Source: Lymantria dispar
Taxonomy: Eukaryota > Arthropoda > Insecta > Lepidoptera > Erebidae
NCBI GenBank assembly: GCA_032191425.1
Contig: CM063455.1
Location: forward strand, 31,005,501 to 31,069,500
Direction of reading: 5' to 3'
Length of the DNA stretch: 64,000 nucleotides
Of the stretch, positions 1 to 11,340 are shown piece after piece (within the stretch, counting starts at the first letter, position 1; each line of letters opens with the position of its first letter). Below the pieces are notes generated by a model, which worked only from the letters and a program-made list of their open reading frames with translations, did no database searches and was not told the origin of the DNA. The position numbers were made by a program, and so were the translations under genes.

Positions 1-396
1 ATCTACCTAACTGGACTGTTTGTCCTAGGTATACATTTTAATATTTTATTAATATTTCATTTTAATATCTAAGTAAACATAAGTATTTAATTATTTTTTT
101 TACTTTTAAAGGCCAAGTAAGTGTCAACCCTGTAGGAAAGGGATGTTTTTATCGCGAGTGCATTATGCGCACGCACGTCCGTTACCCCCCCACTGCACAT
201 AAACATATATAAACGTACGGATTAATGGAAGGTTGTCCATTGCTGAAGCTTAACGAAGTAATTTTTACCCTTTATTTATTCGCTGGCACGACGTTCTGTG
301 ACCCGGTACTGAGAGAAATGTACACTCAAAACATTCTTGTAATATTTACACCCTTGTACATGATACGTATACAATAAAGTTTTAACGTTTTTTTTT
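1..396. other. AT-rich DNA, no gene recognised
   Basis: No coding pattern or known repeat is recognised. An AATAAA at 373-378 followed by a T-run could mark the end of an upstream transcript or an old retroelement tail. Confidence 0.4.
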
Positions 397-600
397 CATC
401 ATCATCATCATCATCGCAGCCCTCATACGTCCCACTGTTCTGCTTGGGCCTGCTCCACAATGGGAGGGAATTTGACCTACTACACCATGCTGGTCAGAGA
501 TGTTGGTATAGAGTTTCACTGTCTCACCCTAATTTTTTGGGAATAGGTCCCACTTGTGTTATTCGCTTCCCACTGGTCCTTCGAGAACACCCACGTCGAT
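397..600 (-). mobile_element. SINE A copy, degraded
   Basis: Minus-strand copy. It starts with a CATCAT run (the complement of the ATG tail), followed by the CGTCCCACTGTT motif. The head half beyond about 525 is strongly diverged, leaving only a trace of the ACACCCACG motif. Confidence 0.7.
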
Positions 601-697
601 TGTTGCTGGTACAAACCCCCTACAGTCCACTACGCCACAACAATAACGCATTATCTAGTTGAAATTTGTGACAGTATGCGCGCACGCGCATTGCACA

Positions 698-1010
698 TCT
701 ATAGCAATAAATAAAATTGGAGTGTCTGTTTGTAATGTCAAAATTATAGGCTTTTTTCATGCTCACACGGTTATTTGCACGACACCTATGCCTAAAATAC
801 AGATTAAAAATTTTTTGTCTGTCTGTCTGTCTGTTTGTTCCGGGTAATCTTCAGAACGGCTGGACCGATTTCAAAAATTCTTTCACCAATGGAAAGCTAT
901 AATATCAGGGCGTAAACTAGGCTATATTTTATCCCGGTATTCCCACGCGGGAACGGGAACTACGCGGGTAAAATGACTAAAACCGAAGCGAAGCGAGGGC
1001 GGGTTGCTAG
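698..1010 (+). mobile_element. Non-autonomous Helitron-like element
   Basis: Starts with TC after an A and ends with CTAG before a T, the Helitron pattern of insertion between A and T. It contains a short GTCT microsatellite and the conserved block around CGGCTGGACCGATTTC. No Rep/helicase coding is present, so it would have moved in trans. Confidence 0.7.
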
Positions 1011-1011
1011 T

Positions 1012-1112
1012 CGTAAATAATGTTAACTAGCTAACTTCAGAATGTTGGTTTTTTCGTGACAGTGTGCGCGGTTCGTAAAAATTTTCTCTCATCATTTTTC
1101 CCCAGCACGCCA
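1012..1112 (+). repeat. Dispersed repeat J, copy 1
   Basis: Contains GACTAGCTAACTTCAG-like and GTGACAGTGTGCGCG blocks that recur at 43705-43797. The nature of the family is unknown. Confidence 0.6.
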
Positions 1113-1469
1113 AAAGAAGTATGCATAAATTCAATAGTGTTATTCGTTTTGTAATATGTAATTTAAAAGCAATATTAATTTTAAATTACTGTGAGATTAT
1201 ATCTATCTTTTCATATGGTGACAGAGTAAGAATAGTAATATAACGGAATGTGAGTAGTACAATTTCTTATCTTGTCAATGGGTGTCGTGCATTGTTGAAG
1301 ATATACCTCCTTATAACGAGGGGTTAATGTTAATTGCCTTGCTTCATAGGTGAGTTGGCCATCATGGTTGATTTTATAAATTTGACTATGAATTACCCAT
1401 ATAAAAAAACTGAGCCGTCGCTTAGGATGCCTGGTAGATGTGAAACATTGAAATTATTTTGTACAAGTA

Positions 1470-2346
1470 CTAGGTATGTTCAAAAAATACGCGGACTGAG
1501 GTAATAAAAAAATGCAATTTATTTGGGAGTTACACGTCTAGGTCCCTTTAAAGTACTCTCCTTCTCAACGCACACACTTATCCCAACGGTGTTTCCACTT
1601 GTTGAAACAGTCCTGGAATGCTTCTTTTGTGACGGCCTTCAGCTCCTTCGTCGCACTCGACTTTATCTTCAGAATCGTTTCAAATCTTCTTTCTTTGAGT
1701 GTTTTTTAGTTTTGGGTACAAGAAGAAGTCACAAGGAGCAAGATCAGCTCAGTAGTGGAGGGGTGGGGAAGAACAGTGACACATTTTGCACAAATTGCGC
1801 AGCGATGCGGTGCATTTTTAATTTTTCAGTCAAAATTTCATATCACAACCCAATTGATATTCCACACTCTTCGGCAAGCTCCCTAATGGTCAAACGACGA
1901 TTTGTGTGCACCAGGGTGTTGATTTTGCCAATGTGTGGGTCGTCAGTTGACGTTGAAGGACGCCCAAGACGCTCATCGTTATCAAACGACTGTCGACCAC
2001 CCTTGAAACGTTCATTCCACTAACATGCAGTTCGCTTCATGGCAACATCGCCGTGAGCTGTATTGAGCATGGTAAATATTTCCATTGCAGATTTCCCAAG
2101 TTTTATACAAAATTTCACAGCAATTTGTTGCTCTTTCAGGCTGTCCATTTTAATCAATGCGACAAACGGAAAAAACACTCTTTACTGAAAAACGTGTAGC
2201 TTATCAACAAATCAAGATATTCGCGACTGGCAAACGGTGTTTTAATCAGCTGATCTGTACGAAGCTAGTGATATCAAGCGGATTTTCCTGCAACCAATTC
2301 ACGTCGCGTAATTCAAACAGTCCGCGTATTTTTTGAACAGACCTCG
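1470..2346 (-). mobile_element. Internally deleted mariner element
   Basis: Inverted repeats of about 29 bp (1470-1498 and 2318-2346, two mismatches) are bounded by TA dinucleotides, the Tc1/mariner target duplication. At 877 bp it is shorter than the usual 1.3 kb because the centre of the transposase is gone. Confidence 0.9.
1538..2148 (-). pseudogene. Mariner transposase pseudogene
   Basis: Read on the minus strand from an ATG at 2146-2148, the product begins MDSLKEQQ and carries the mariner helix-turn-helix with RLTIRELAEECGISIG. It then jumps to the family's C-terminal block (FPKLKK-like, then KELKAVTKEAFQDCFNKW, then GEYFKG). The middle of the catalytic domain, including most of the DDD triad region, is deleted; an in-frame stop breaks the HTH region and another precedes the C terminus. 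Mariner transposases bind the inverted repeats and cut and paste the element at TA sites; this one cannot be active. A related element may have mobilised it, since its ends are well preserved. The assignment to mariner is secure; the subfamily is not determined. Confidence 0.85.
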
Positions 2347-2589
2347 TATATATCCATAAAAGAAATATATTACAATAGGAGCTAATATGGCATAATGTAT
2401 AAATAAAATATTACGATTATTTTCCAGAAAATGATGATTTTTTTTCAATAAACATTTATTTTCATTAAATACAAGAATTAAAAATTAAAAAATATTTCAA
2501 ATTGTGATAAATCAATACCTGTAGTGTATACCAGGGATAGTATAGACTATAGGTATGCTAGCTCAGTGCGGCGAGAGAGATAGCGCACA

Positions 2590-3018
2590 CATTATGCAGT
2601 CCACTCATTGCGTCTTGAACGTATCCAAAAACGATTCCTATGGCACCTGGCGTTTGCCGACGGTATCTCCAGGTCAATTTACTCTTATAAACATAGGCCA
2701 ATGCATTATCATATTAAGTCTTTAGAAAATCGTAGGAAAATTCATGATGCAATTTTCATGTGCAAAATTCTAAATCATCGTATCGACTGTCCTCCATTGC
2801 TAAGTCTTTTTAAATTTCGCGTTCCCTCACGGCTTCTGCGTCACCCTATTACGCCTCTGTGTCCACCGTTTCGAAGAACAGTTTTAGGCGGTAATTCTCC
2901 TTATGCAAGATTTTGTAGGGGAGTGAACAGCTGCAGTGACATAGTCGATTTACATTTTGATTCAGTGTTAACACAAAAAGTACGACTGAATAATATTATT
3001 AGAGCCTTAAGTACATAG
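2590..3018 (+). pseudogene. Non-LTR retrotransposon C terminus (jockey/CR1-like)
   Basis: About 140 in-frame codons end in TAG at 3016-3018. The peptide has the common C-terminal architecture of insect non-LTR ORF2 proteins after the reverse transcriptase: LERIQKRFLWHL, RRKIHDAIFMCKILN, then FRVPSRLLRH. No RT catalytic motif remains, so this is a 5'-truncated insertion. About 190 bases of 3' UTR follow, ending in an AATAAA-rich tail near 3211, which supports arrival by reverse transcription. The fragment sits between pieces of repeat E and postdates it. The clade (jockey versus CR1) cannot be settled from this end alone. Confidence 0.75.
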
Positions 3019-3394
3019 CATCGTGGGTCTCATGATTGATTGTTGCTTGCCTGTAACTCGCTGTATTTTTCATATATTGTTATTTTGTCTTTCACACGTG
3101 GTGTTTACCTTTAAGTAATTGTCATATTCTTACTAGCATTAAGAATTTTGTTTAGTGTTAAGTTTTAATGTGAACAATTGTTGGTAAACCTTAATAAAAT
3201 AAATAAAAAAACATCGCGTCGTTCCGTCTCACTCACACTCTAGTACGTTATAGGCTACGTATAGTACATATACCTAATCGTTAAGTTTTTTAAAATTCTC
3301 TGATTTTCTACGCTTTCATAATTTTTTCCCGTAAAAGCCTTTTTCTTTTCTAATAGGTACTTTACCTATAAGAAAAATTAAAAAGAAAGATGAA

Positions 3395-3566
3395 CATCGG
3401 TAAGGTCATTCTCGAGTTATGTTATTGTTCTGCCCGAACAGCGCCACCTACCGGGTCCAATTGTGAATCTAAACCATCATCGAATCCCCTTGAACACACA
3501 CAAAAAAACTCGTCAACATCGGTTCAGTCGTTTAGGAGGAGTTCAGTGACATACACACGTACGCTA

Positions 3567-3625
<59 letters not shown>
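3395..3625 (+). repeat. Dispersed repeat I with TA-repeat tail
   Basis: Carries the block CAGCGCCACCTACCGGGTCC and the CGGTTCAGTCGTTTAGGAGG block common in insect genomes; part recurs at 60985-61075. It runs directly into the TA tract. Confidence 0.6.
3570..3625. repeat. (TA)n microsatellite
   Basis: About 28 uninterrupted TA units, seen directly, at the 3' end of repeat I. It may be the expanded tail of that element. Confidence 0.97.
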
Positions 3626-3626
<1 letters not shown>

Positions 3627-3719
3627 CGTGGCGTTTTGTGGCCACGAGCTGTTTATGCCACGTCAACGATCAAGTTTCACTCTCGCCTATAGATGTTTCA
3701 CATCAGAAGAAACTTCTGT

Positions 3720-4067
3720 CATCCACTTAATAACCTCTTTATTTTTTCAAATGAGTAAAATTAAAGTTCAAAGATCAAGAACGATCTTAGATAAAATATC
3801 AAATTAAAGTCATGAAAGGTTGCACACAATCTAACTCAAGTATTGTTTATATCATAGGCACTAATTATTAGCTAATTAAGATGATAATAATGATATTAAA
3901 ATACGGTCTCACTTATAAAATAAAAGAGACATTTACCCGCATAATGTTATATCAAAGTGACATTACTAAAAAGATTGAATTCTCGTCTCGTCTCGAAAGT
4001 CCCGGACCGGGCTCTAACTATATCAATGTCACTATATCTGTGATGGTAGATGTCAAAACCAGGTAAA
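3720..4067. other. AT-rich stretch, no gene
   Basis: No coding signal. The 15-mer GTAGATGTCAAAACC at 4046-4060 recurs at 27572-27586, hinting at a shared MITE end. Confidence 0.4.
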
Positions 4068-4292
4068 TCCATACTAATATTATAAATGCGAAAGTAAGGA
4101 TGTTTGTTTGTTTGTTTGTAACACTTTCACGCTTAAACCACCGAACCGATTTCAAAAATTCTTTCACCAATGGAAAGCTATAATATCAGGAAGTAATATA
4201 GGCTATATTTTATCCCGGTATTCCCACAGGAACGGGAACTACGCTGCGGGTAAAGCGACTGAAACCGAAGCGAAGCGAGGGCGGGTTGCTAG
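4068..4292 (+). mobile_element. Helitron-like element, second subfamily
   Basis: Begins TCCATACTAATATTATAAA after an A and ends CTAG before a T. It is 225 bp long, with the same 3' 60 bases as 698-1010 but a different 5' end. Confidence 0.7.
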
Positions 4293-4315
4293 TATAAAAT
4301 ATTTTAATGTACAAA

Positions 4316-4621
4316 TCTATACCAATAAATAAAATTGGAATGTCTGTTTGTTATGTCTAAATAATGGACTTTTTCCATGCTCACACGGTTATTTGCACTA
4401 TACATATGCCTAAAATACACTTTATATTTTTTTGTCTGTCTGTCTGTTTGTTCCGGGTAATCTTCAAAACGGCTATACCGATTTCAAAAATTCTTACACT
4501 AATGGAAACCTATAATATCACGGAGTAACCTAGGCTATATTTTATCCCGGTATTCCCACGGGAACGGGAACTATGCAGGAAAGACGACTGAAACCGAAGC
4601 AAAGCAAGGGCGGGTTGCTAG
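4316..4621 (+). mobile_element. Helitron-like element
   Basis: TC...CTAG boundaries; closely resembles 698-1010 over its full length. It lies 23 bases downstream of another copy in the same orientation. Confidence 0.7.
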
Positions 4622-4764
4622 TTTTAATATAAGATCATACAATTAATAAATTGAATATCCCTAAAATAACAACTAAATGAATATCCAAAAATAACAACTG
4701 TTTGTCCATAATTTTAAGTTTTCACTTCTGTCGGTAGTCCTCATAACTGCTTTGTATTTTTTTA

Positions 4765-4842
4765 AATACATCGGTATCAAATCCATTACCCTTGGCTCAG
4801 GACGTCAATATTCTAACCACTACGTCATCTGTGCGGGTCAAA
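4765..4842 (-). mobile_element. tRNA-derived SINE S head, degraded
   Basis: On the minus strand the stretch reads CAGATGACGTAGTGGTTAG, matching the polymerase III A-box region of the SINE at 40197-40415. The B box is decayed. Confidence 0.45.
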
Positions 4843-5626
4843 ATTCTCTTTTAGTTTGGTCAGTCCTTAATTTTTATTCGCAAAGAAACATTACTTCAAT
4901 AAAGATCCATAGAATTCATAATAAACTATGTAATTACCCAAATACATCACAATTACCAAAACATGTCCCAAATAAAACATTTTCAGTACATTCGTGAATT
5001 ACTTTTGTGGCCGATAAACACGTTTATTACACGAACCTATTTACAAAATTTTATCTTATTTACTTTATTCGTCTAATTGCTATCCTTGAATGTAACCGTG
5101 GTAGCTGTTACCCCCAACATTTATCTGTAGTAGTAACAGCGGCAAGTAGCTATAAAGCTGGCGATAAAGTAAAAAACTCGTTGAGTACAAGATATAAACA
5201 CACTGCCTTATAGTTCAAAGAAAACATCGTAAACGTTTACAAGTCAACTAAGTATTGTGTGTGGTGCAAGTTAAAAGCGATAGCGATTTTATATAACTCA
5301 CTACTTTTCTACAGAAATTAGTTCATCTCCTATTATAGCTGAGCGCGATCAGGAGAAAAGAGCTTTAGAAACGTGGCACAAAGCCACGAAGCAAACTTCA
5401 GCGGAACGGGGACAATATAAGTTTATCTTTCAGATCCGCTGATTAGATTTCATGATCGCTTCACATTTTTTGTTGTTCAAACGTCCAATGCAAATTGGCA
5501 AACACTAGGGCCGCTATAGGCTAGTCGGTAAAAAATATTCACCCGGTTTACATATTTAATCCAAAAGATGACGTCTGCACAAAAGAAGATCTAACTATGG
5601 TTTTAATCGAGTTTAATCAAGAAAAG
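4843..5626. other. No gene recognised
   Basis: AT-rich sequence with only short chance reading frames. I see no repeat shared with the rest of the window. Confidence 0.4.
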
Positions 5627-5932
5627 AGGCCGCGGGCCGGTCCGTCCGGGGAAGTACCACACTCTCGCAGAAAATCGACGTCTGAGTAGTAGCAATTTGT
5701 TACTGCGCTTCGTTCGGTGAGCGAGGGAGACGGAAGACCAACTTTCTGAGGGTGTTTGTATGTGGAGGGTTTTGGTGGTGCCCTTGGTATCACCGAGCCT
5801 TAATACACGCATTCACACTCCCTTCACTATCTTCGCGGTAGGTAGCGACCCTGTAAAGGTCCATGAGCGGCAGCAACACTTACCATCAGGTGTACTGTTT
5901 GCTCGTTTGCCACCGTTTGCAATAAAAAAAAG
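5627..5932 (+). mobile_element. Repeat D (LINE 3' end), copy 1
   Basis: Begins near GGCCGGTCCGTCCGGGG and ends in AATAAAAAAAA. The last 80 bases match the 3' UTR of the jockey-type remnant at 18350-18690, so this is either a 3' fragment of that LINE or a SINE sharing its tail. Confidence 0.65.
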
Positions 5933-6126
5933 AATTTTGTCAAGAATAAGACATTTTTCTTCTTAAATTACTATTAATTACAGGGTTATATTATAATTAT
6001 ATTATTTATCCTATTTTATTGAGCACGATTTTTAAGCTGTTCGCCGATGTTCTCGAATATTTATCAAATGGAACTTTTACCATGTATTTTATTACTTGCG
6101 AATTTTATCAATACTTCATCAATCAA

Positions 6127-6292
6127 ATGAATAAAAAAGAAGACAAGCCCACTGAGTTTCTTGCCGGATCTTCTCAGTGCGGTCGCGTTCCGATCCGGTA
6201 GTAGTGTAAGGTAAAATGTAAAAAAGTGACCATATGTAAGTGCCCCCACGGGGTTTATGCATAATAAAGTATTTGAATTTGAATTTGAATTC
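6127..6292 (+). mobile_element. CR1/L2-like LINE 3' fragment
   Basis: Carries the CTTGCCGGATCTTCTCAGT and GGGTTTATGCATAATAAA blocks and ends in TTTGAA repeats, exactly as the 3' end of the LINE at 29512-32305 does. Confidence 0.8.
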
Positions 6293-6333
6293 AACCTTTA
6301 TGATCAAGTAAGAACTTAAGAAGATCAGTATTT

Positions 6334-6567
6334 CATCATCATCACAGCTCATATACGTCCCAGTGTTGGGCTCGAGCCTCCTCCACTATAAGAGGGAAAT
6401 TGACCTACTATACCTCGCTGGTCAGACGTGTTAGTATAGGGTTTCATTTCAAGTTTTCCTTCTTTTGCATAAATGTTATATGCATATTGATTCCTTAGTC
6501 ATCTTTTAAGACACCCACGGGCAAAAGAGGGTGATGAATTGTATTCTTACTCCGTCACCACACGGAA
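6334..6567 (-). mobile_element. SINE A copy, near full length
   Basis: Runs from CATCATCAT through CGTCCCAGTGTTGGG to GTCACCACACGGAA. Confidence 0.85.
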
Positions 6568-6937
6568 CAGTTTTTAAATGGTATAAATAGCGTTAACCAT
6601 AATTACGCAAGTATTAATGACCATGATACTATGAAATCCTATATCTACAATAATCGCTTACTCTTATGACTTTGAGTGCGTTTACCTCGATACACCCTCC
6701 GTCCGTTTTCCCAATCAGTGACAGTCACTTATTGAATTTTGTTGTGCTCGCAACTTTCAATAATTCCTACAAAACTTTATCAATTTCCTAAACTGCGAAC
6801 ATATCTCGGTCGAACGAAACACGCGCAAGTTGTGAACATTTTAAACATTTCGAACGAACTTGTGTACTAATAATACTAAGTTCTATTTTTATAGGTATTT
6901 TATTTTTTAAAACTTCAATGTATTAAATCCTAATTAT

Positions 6938-7183
6938 CATCATTCATCATTTTGGCTCATATACGTCCCACTGTTGGGCTTAAACCTCGTTCATAATAAG
7001 AGGGATATTGACCTACTATACCATGCTGGTCGTCTGACGTTCGTATTGGTATAGGGTTTTGTTTCGAGTTTTCCGGATCTTACATAGACGTTACATGTCT
7101 ATTGTATCCCTTAGTCGTCTTTAAGACAAACACGGATAAGAGAGGGAGTGGTGAATTGTATTCTTACTGCGTTACTACACGGA
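6938..7183 (-). mobile_element. SINE A copy
   Basis: Full length with a small local duplication near 7030-7045. First of two adjacent same-strand copies. Confidence 0.85.
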
Positions 7184-7199
7184 CAAATATACAATTCAT

Positions 7200-7444
7200 T
7201 ATCATCATCATTTTAGCTCATATACGTCCCACTGTTTGGCTCGAGCGTCCTCCGAGCGTCCTCGAGCGTTTTACAATAGGAGGGAAATTTACCTACTATG
7301 CCACGCAGACGTATATAGGGTTTTATTTCAAGTTATCCTTCTCTTACATGGATGTTATATGCATATTGTATCTCTTAGTCGTTTTTTTCGACACCCACGA
7401 GCAAGATGATGATGAATTGTATTCTTATTCCCTCAACACACGGA
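7200..7444 (-). mobile_element. SINE A copy
   Basis: Starts 16 bases after the previous copy. It has a short GAGCGTCCTC duplication near 7241-7268. Confidence 0.85.
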
Positions 7445-7465
7445 CAATCATACAATTAATGACAT

Positions 7466-7560
7466 AAATTATACCCAGACTGAATAACTATTTGTAGATT
7501 GAACTGTGTACTGTGTGGGCATTAGAACCATGACTCTTTGATCAGATGTCGTTATTTCGC
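7466..7560 (-). mobile_element. SINE S fragment, diverged
   Basis: The minus strand resembles the region just downstream of the B box of the 40197-40415 SINE (ATTC-rich block and TATAATTT), with many substitutions. Confidence 0.45.
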
Positions 7561-7564
7561 TAAA

Positions 7565-7626
7565 GTTATGTATGAGGTTCGAGCCCAGCAGTGAAAAGAA
7601 TATTAGCTGTGATGACGATGATAGAT
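7565..7626 (+). mobile_element. SINE A tail fragment
   Basis: Only the last 60 bases of the family are present (GAGCCCAGCAGTG then AGCTGTGATGACGATGA). Confidence 0.6.
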
Positions 7627-7629
7627 TAT

Positions 7630-8220
7630 ACTCTTGATAATAATGATTAAAGATTTTTTCTTTCCATACAAAATTGGGCACAGCGTTTCACCAATTTTGA
7701 ATTTCGAAAAATCTATTTTCTGTGAGTCTACATCACAGGAAGAAATTACTGTCAAATTCAAATTTCATATCCAATTTCAGCAGTTTCAACTTGGCATTAA
7801 TCTATCAGTCAACCATTTTCTTCATACATATGTAACCAAATCAATTAAACGAAGTCAACAAAACCATATAACAGATTTAATGACGATCTAAATGGTTATA
7901 CAACTTTACAACTTAATCAAAGTTATTAACTTAATTCATGCAACAAAGATGACAAGAACGCTTTATGATAAAATGCAAATGTCAAAGTAAGCATCGTCGC
8001 TCAAATGAACTTGTAACTTTGTAAGTCAAAAGCTCGTAACTGTATTCAAATTCATATATATGTATATATGCGCATTTAAGTTGACATATAATTACCCCTC
8101 AGGATATAAGTCGGATATAAGTATCATTCTAGATACAGCTAGCTACAGTCTTCCCAAGCTTCGTCCAATCAGAATGGCGGCATTGGATCTCCTAATTTTT
8201 CGTATTTCGACAATCTACCT
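7630..8220. other. No gene recognised
   Basis: AT-rich; contains a short TATATATGTATATATG tract near 8055. No coding pattern. Confidence 0.4.
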
Positions 8221-8221
8221 T

Positions 8222-8450
8222 TTTCTTGACAGTGGGTCATGGTGCTTCACACACTGTTCGATCCAGGAAGACGGAGAGGGCAGGGAACGGGCTCATAACC
8301 TGCCGGGTGTAAACCTCTGTCTTGTGCCAAGTGAATGGTCTAACATAAAGTGGGTTATGGGGCTGCGTGCTGCCCTTACGTCGCCCCGGATGGATTGGAC
8401 AGCGTGAGTGCTGACCATAACTCACCCCAATATATATTAATTAAAAAAAA
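8222..8450 (+). mobile_element. R1-type 3' UTR remnant, diverged
   Basis: Ends with the family motif GGGTTATGGGGCTGCGTGC, then GTCGCCCCGGATGGATTGG and a short A-rich tail. The upstream part is scrambled. Confidence 0.55.
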
Positions 8451-8454
8451 ATAA

Positions 8455-8708
8455 AAAAGCTTTTATTTAAATGGTGTTTGTCAAGACTCACTCGACGGTT
8501 TTATCTCGTTTAATTTAGGAGTTCCTATGGCCAACTTCTGATGCCATCTTGAGACCAGTTTCATGGCACCATATTATTGCACTGTCACCGAAGTTACGTA
8601 AGTAAACCAAATTTCAACCTAATCTAACAACAAGAAGTGGTTCTAATTTAACTCGCAAGATTTATCCCATACTAACATATTAACAGGGCAAGTTAAATAA
8701 AAGCTTTT
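8455..8708 (-). mobile_element. MITE F, complete
   Basis: Perfect 15-bp inverted ends AAAAGCTTTTATTTA (8455-8469 and 8694-8708), no coding. The internal sequence, on the opposite strand, matches the element at 49313-49797. Confidence 0.75.
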
Positions 8709-8782
8709 AAAAAAATAGTTACCAAGCTGATTAGGCGGGTTAGAAGTTGTCCGAGAGAGAAAGGATTTTCTTTATTTATATA

Positions 8783-9065
8783 CTTTTTTTTTTTTTATGG
8801 GTGGGCTATGGTAAGCGCACGCGCGGTCCAATCTGTCCGGGGCGATGAAAGGACGGCGCGCGGGCCCATATCCCACCCGTACCCACGTCACCTCGTTATT
8901 GGGCCGACCACTGGAGTAGGGTGACTTGTCATCAGTAGTCAGCCCGACGGAATACCCTTTCGGGTACCCTCACCTCTCGGCGTCCTGGGACGTCGGTCGC
9001 CGTCGAGCGGTCAGCCTCTCTGCGGGTGACGGACAATTCCCCGGTCCCATCACCCGCGGCCTCGG
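8783..9065 (-). mobile_element. R1-type retrotransposon 3' UTR
   Basis: GC-rich 3' UTR with poly(A) (T-run at 8784-8796), continuous with the coding remnant at 9066-9598. This UTR is the most copied GC-rich repeat in the window. Confidence 0.8.
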
Positions 9066-9598
9066 CTAGGGCGGCATTAGGCGCAGATACTCGCGCCTGC
9101 GCCGCCCGAGTCGCCGGCGGCGGAACGTGTCGTCGAATAGGAGCTCTACTCGCACAGGATCCGCCGCCTCCTTCCGTGAGATTACAGCCTCACAGAAGGC
9201 GGCGACCGCGTCCCAATTCCTGACGCTGTCGAGCATCTCCCTGGCGATGGTCGGCAGCGTCAGGTCGGCACCGATAATCGCAACGAGTTTACGGCGCTCC
9301 CCCACCCACGCGGCACACACCTCGAGCGTGTGCTGCGCCGTGTCCTCGTCGCAATTGCAGTGGTGGCAGGACGGTGTGCTCTCCCTCCTGACAATCTTGT
9401 GCAGGTACTTCCCGAAGCAACCGTGCCCCGTCAGCACCTGCACCAGTCGGAAGGAAAGCACCCCGTGCGTCCGCTCCAACCACTCCATCAGCACCGGCCG
9501 GAAGGCCTCGACGGTCCTGACACCATACCGAGGACTCTCCAGCCGGACTACCCAACGGGCAATGACTTCTCGGCGGGTCCGAGAGAGAGGCTGCTTAA
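9066..9598 (-). pseudogene. R1-clade ORF2 C-terminal fragment
   Basis: About 175 in-frame codons on the minus strand. The peptide includes EVIARWVVRLESPRYG, then FRLVQVLTGHGCFGKYLHKI, then a CCHC-type zinc finger CHHCNCDEDTAQHTLEVC (C-x2-C-x8-H-x4-C), then an arginine-rich end. This is the region after the reverse transcriptase in R1-clade non-LTR retrotransposons; the zinc finger is thought to help bind the RNA template. The frame opens without a natural start near 9598, so the insertion is 5' truncated. The surviving coding part has no stop, suggesting relatively recent insertion. A second coding copy lies at 48474-48776. Base composition (over 60% GC) contrasts strongly with the AT-rich surroundings. 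Confidence 0.85.
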
Positions 9599-10904
9599 TC
9601 TTCTGATGATACCCAAATTCTGCACCTGCATTAGAGAAGAATCATCTTCGCGTAAACATTGTGACCGTCTTACGAAAATTTTAACAACTCATTTTTCTTT
9701 CAGTTTTATGCCAGATCTTTTTACTTTTAGACTATTATTAAATTGTCAAAAAACCCTATTCAGCTCAAAACGGATACAAAATCAAAAAGCAATTCCGTTG
9801 ACAGAGCGATCCCACTAGTGGACTACGTTTTATAAAGTGGACGGTAAAAATAAACACACTTGTTAAGGAAACGCTGACTACAAACGTGATCATTTTATAT
9901 CTTACGAGTTTATACACTTTTAATGTCGGGGACGTGTCGGATTCGCTTCGTAAAATAAAATATTACAATATCATTGTTATGCTGTAATTAAAAAATTCAG
10001 ATTATGCGCATGAAGGACTACCATATACGATAATGATATGAATCAACAATTAACTAGAGGAATGGTAAGTTTTTATGGAACAACATGATTTTCAAATACT
10101 TTAATAAACAATAATGTATTTTAATGTAAATAATAAACATATATATAATGTCAGGCGAATTTTTTTTTTGTCCGTATTAAGTATACATTTTTGTATTGTG
10201 GGGAACTTCATAATCATACCACATACATAATGACGTAAATTCGAAGCCCGCGCAAGACTATTTTTTATGTTATCCATAAATTTATTATTGTGAGTTTGGC
10301 TGTATTTTGCGTTCGTGAATTGTATATTTGTGAAGATCTAATGCAGGTGTTGTCTTTCAGAAGGGAAACGATTCCTATAATCCACTTATGAAAAAATATA
10401 CAAATTGTTTTACTCCGTCATCGCAGTACCTAATCAAAAATATTAGGTAAACAACAAGTATGGTCGGTTAGTGTAAATGTATTTATATAAAGCAAACTGT
10501 GAAATCGCTGCGTCAACCTAACGTTGCGGCAACCACTGACTTATTGCTATTAAATTGAACACACTACTTTTTGGTAAATTCCATTTCAACGCTTTCTGAC
10601 GTATTTTCTGGCAGTTTGTGCCTATTCATTGTAAGCGAAGCCTTTGAGTTATGATCCTATATTTTGTGAAATAGAATCAATTAACTTTCAGGTTCAGAAG
10701 CTTCAAGGTGTTTTGTAGAATATTTCAGTTAGCCGGTCTGCGAACTCTATTCGAGTGGAATATTACATTGCAAAACTTAAATTTTGATCAATTAATATCT
10801 TAAGGGTTATTATTGTAAATCTTCTAGCCACTCGAGATTATTCCTGAACTGCCGTTCTTTTTACCTCTTACACATTCCGCTTTAGGACATGGGCCTGTTG
10901 TAGA
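9599..10904. other. AT-rich stretch, no gene recognised
   Basis: Long unassigned interval with only short chance frames. It could hide an old, unrecognised repeat or non-coding DNA. Confidence 0.4.
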
Positions 10905-11252
10905 TGAACCAAATTAGACTACAGCTGGCTAGGTGACTATTTACATCCTAGCCGAGTTTGCGGGATAGACAGGGGATTAGGCCGCCACCTGCAGAGTCCG
11001 ACCGCGTGAGGTGACACCCCAGCAATATTTCCGAGGCGTCAAAGAAGACAACGATAAGGTATAGATAGGGCGATCCGAAAGGGTAAATCGCCGGGTCGGC
11101 CACGGATGTCGAGGAATCGATACCAGTGACCCAATAGCAATGGGGAGGGATACGGTAGGTTATGAAGTCGCACGCTGCTCATCCGTCACCCCGGACTGAG
11201 TGGGTGGGATGTGCCCAACAAATAGGTGTGCCCTACAAAAAAAAAGGTGTTG
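10905..11252 (+). mobile_element. R1-type 3' UTR remnant
   Basis: Ordered family landmarks: GCCGAGTTTGCGGG, GACCGCGTGAGG, CGATCCGAAAGGGTAA, GTCACCCCGGACTGAGTGG, then an A-tail at about 11237. Confidence 0.65.
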
Positions 11253-11340
11253 GCATAGAATATTATTTTCAAAAATAAAACGTATATTCAGTAAAAAATA
11301 TAGCCATGAAATTGTCTGACATTAGAACTTGTAGTAATTT

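Larger units (their letters stand above)
1405..3720 (+). repeat. Repeat E copy 1, broken by nested insertions
   Basis: Three separated blocks (1405-1467, 2349-2518, 3627-3720) match blocks of the copy at 32925-33775 in the same order. A mariner lies between the first two blocks; a LINE fragment and a TA-repeat-bearing repeat lie between the last two. A GTGAAACATC motif near the left end and its inverse near the right end may be remnants of terminal inverted repeats. Confidence 0.55.

Noticed and set aside
8455..9598. Large inverted duplication with 48474-49797 because both have R1 next to MITE F
   Set aside because: The spacers (about 75 versus 250 bases) do not match, so independent insertions are more likely.
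9026..9818. Long plus-strand frames through 9127-9606 and 9330-9818
   Set aside because: They are antisense to the R1 coding fragment, which has the zinc finger and family motifs on the minus strand.
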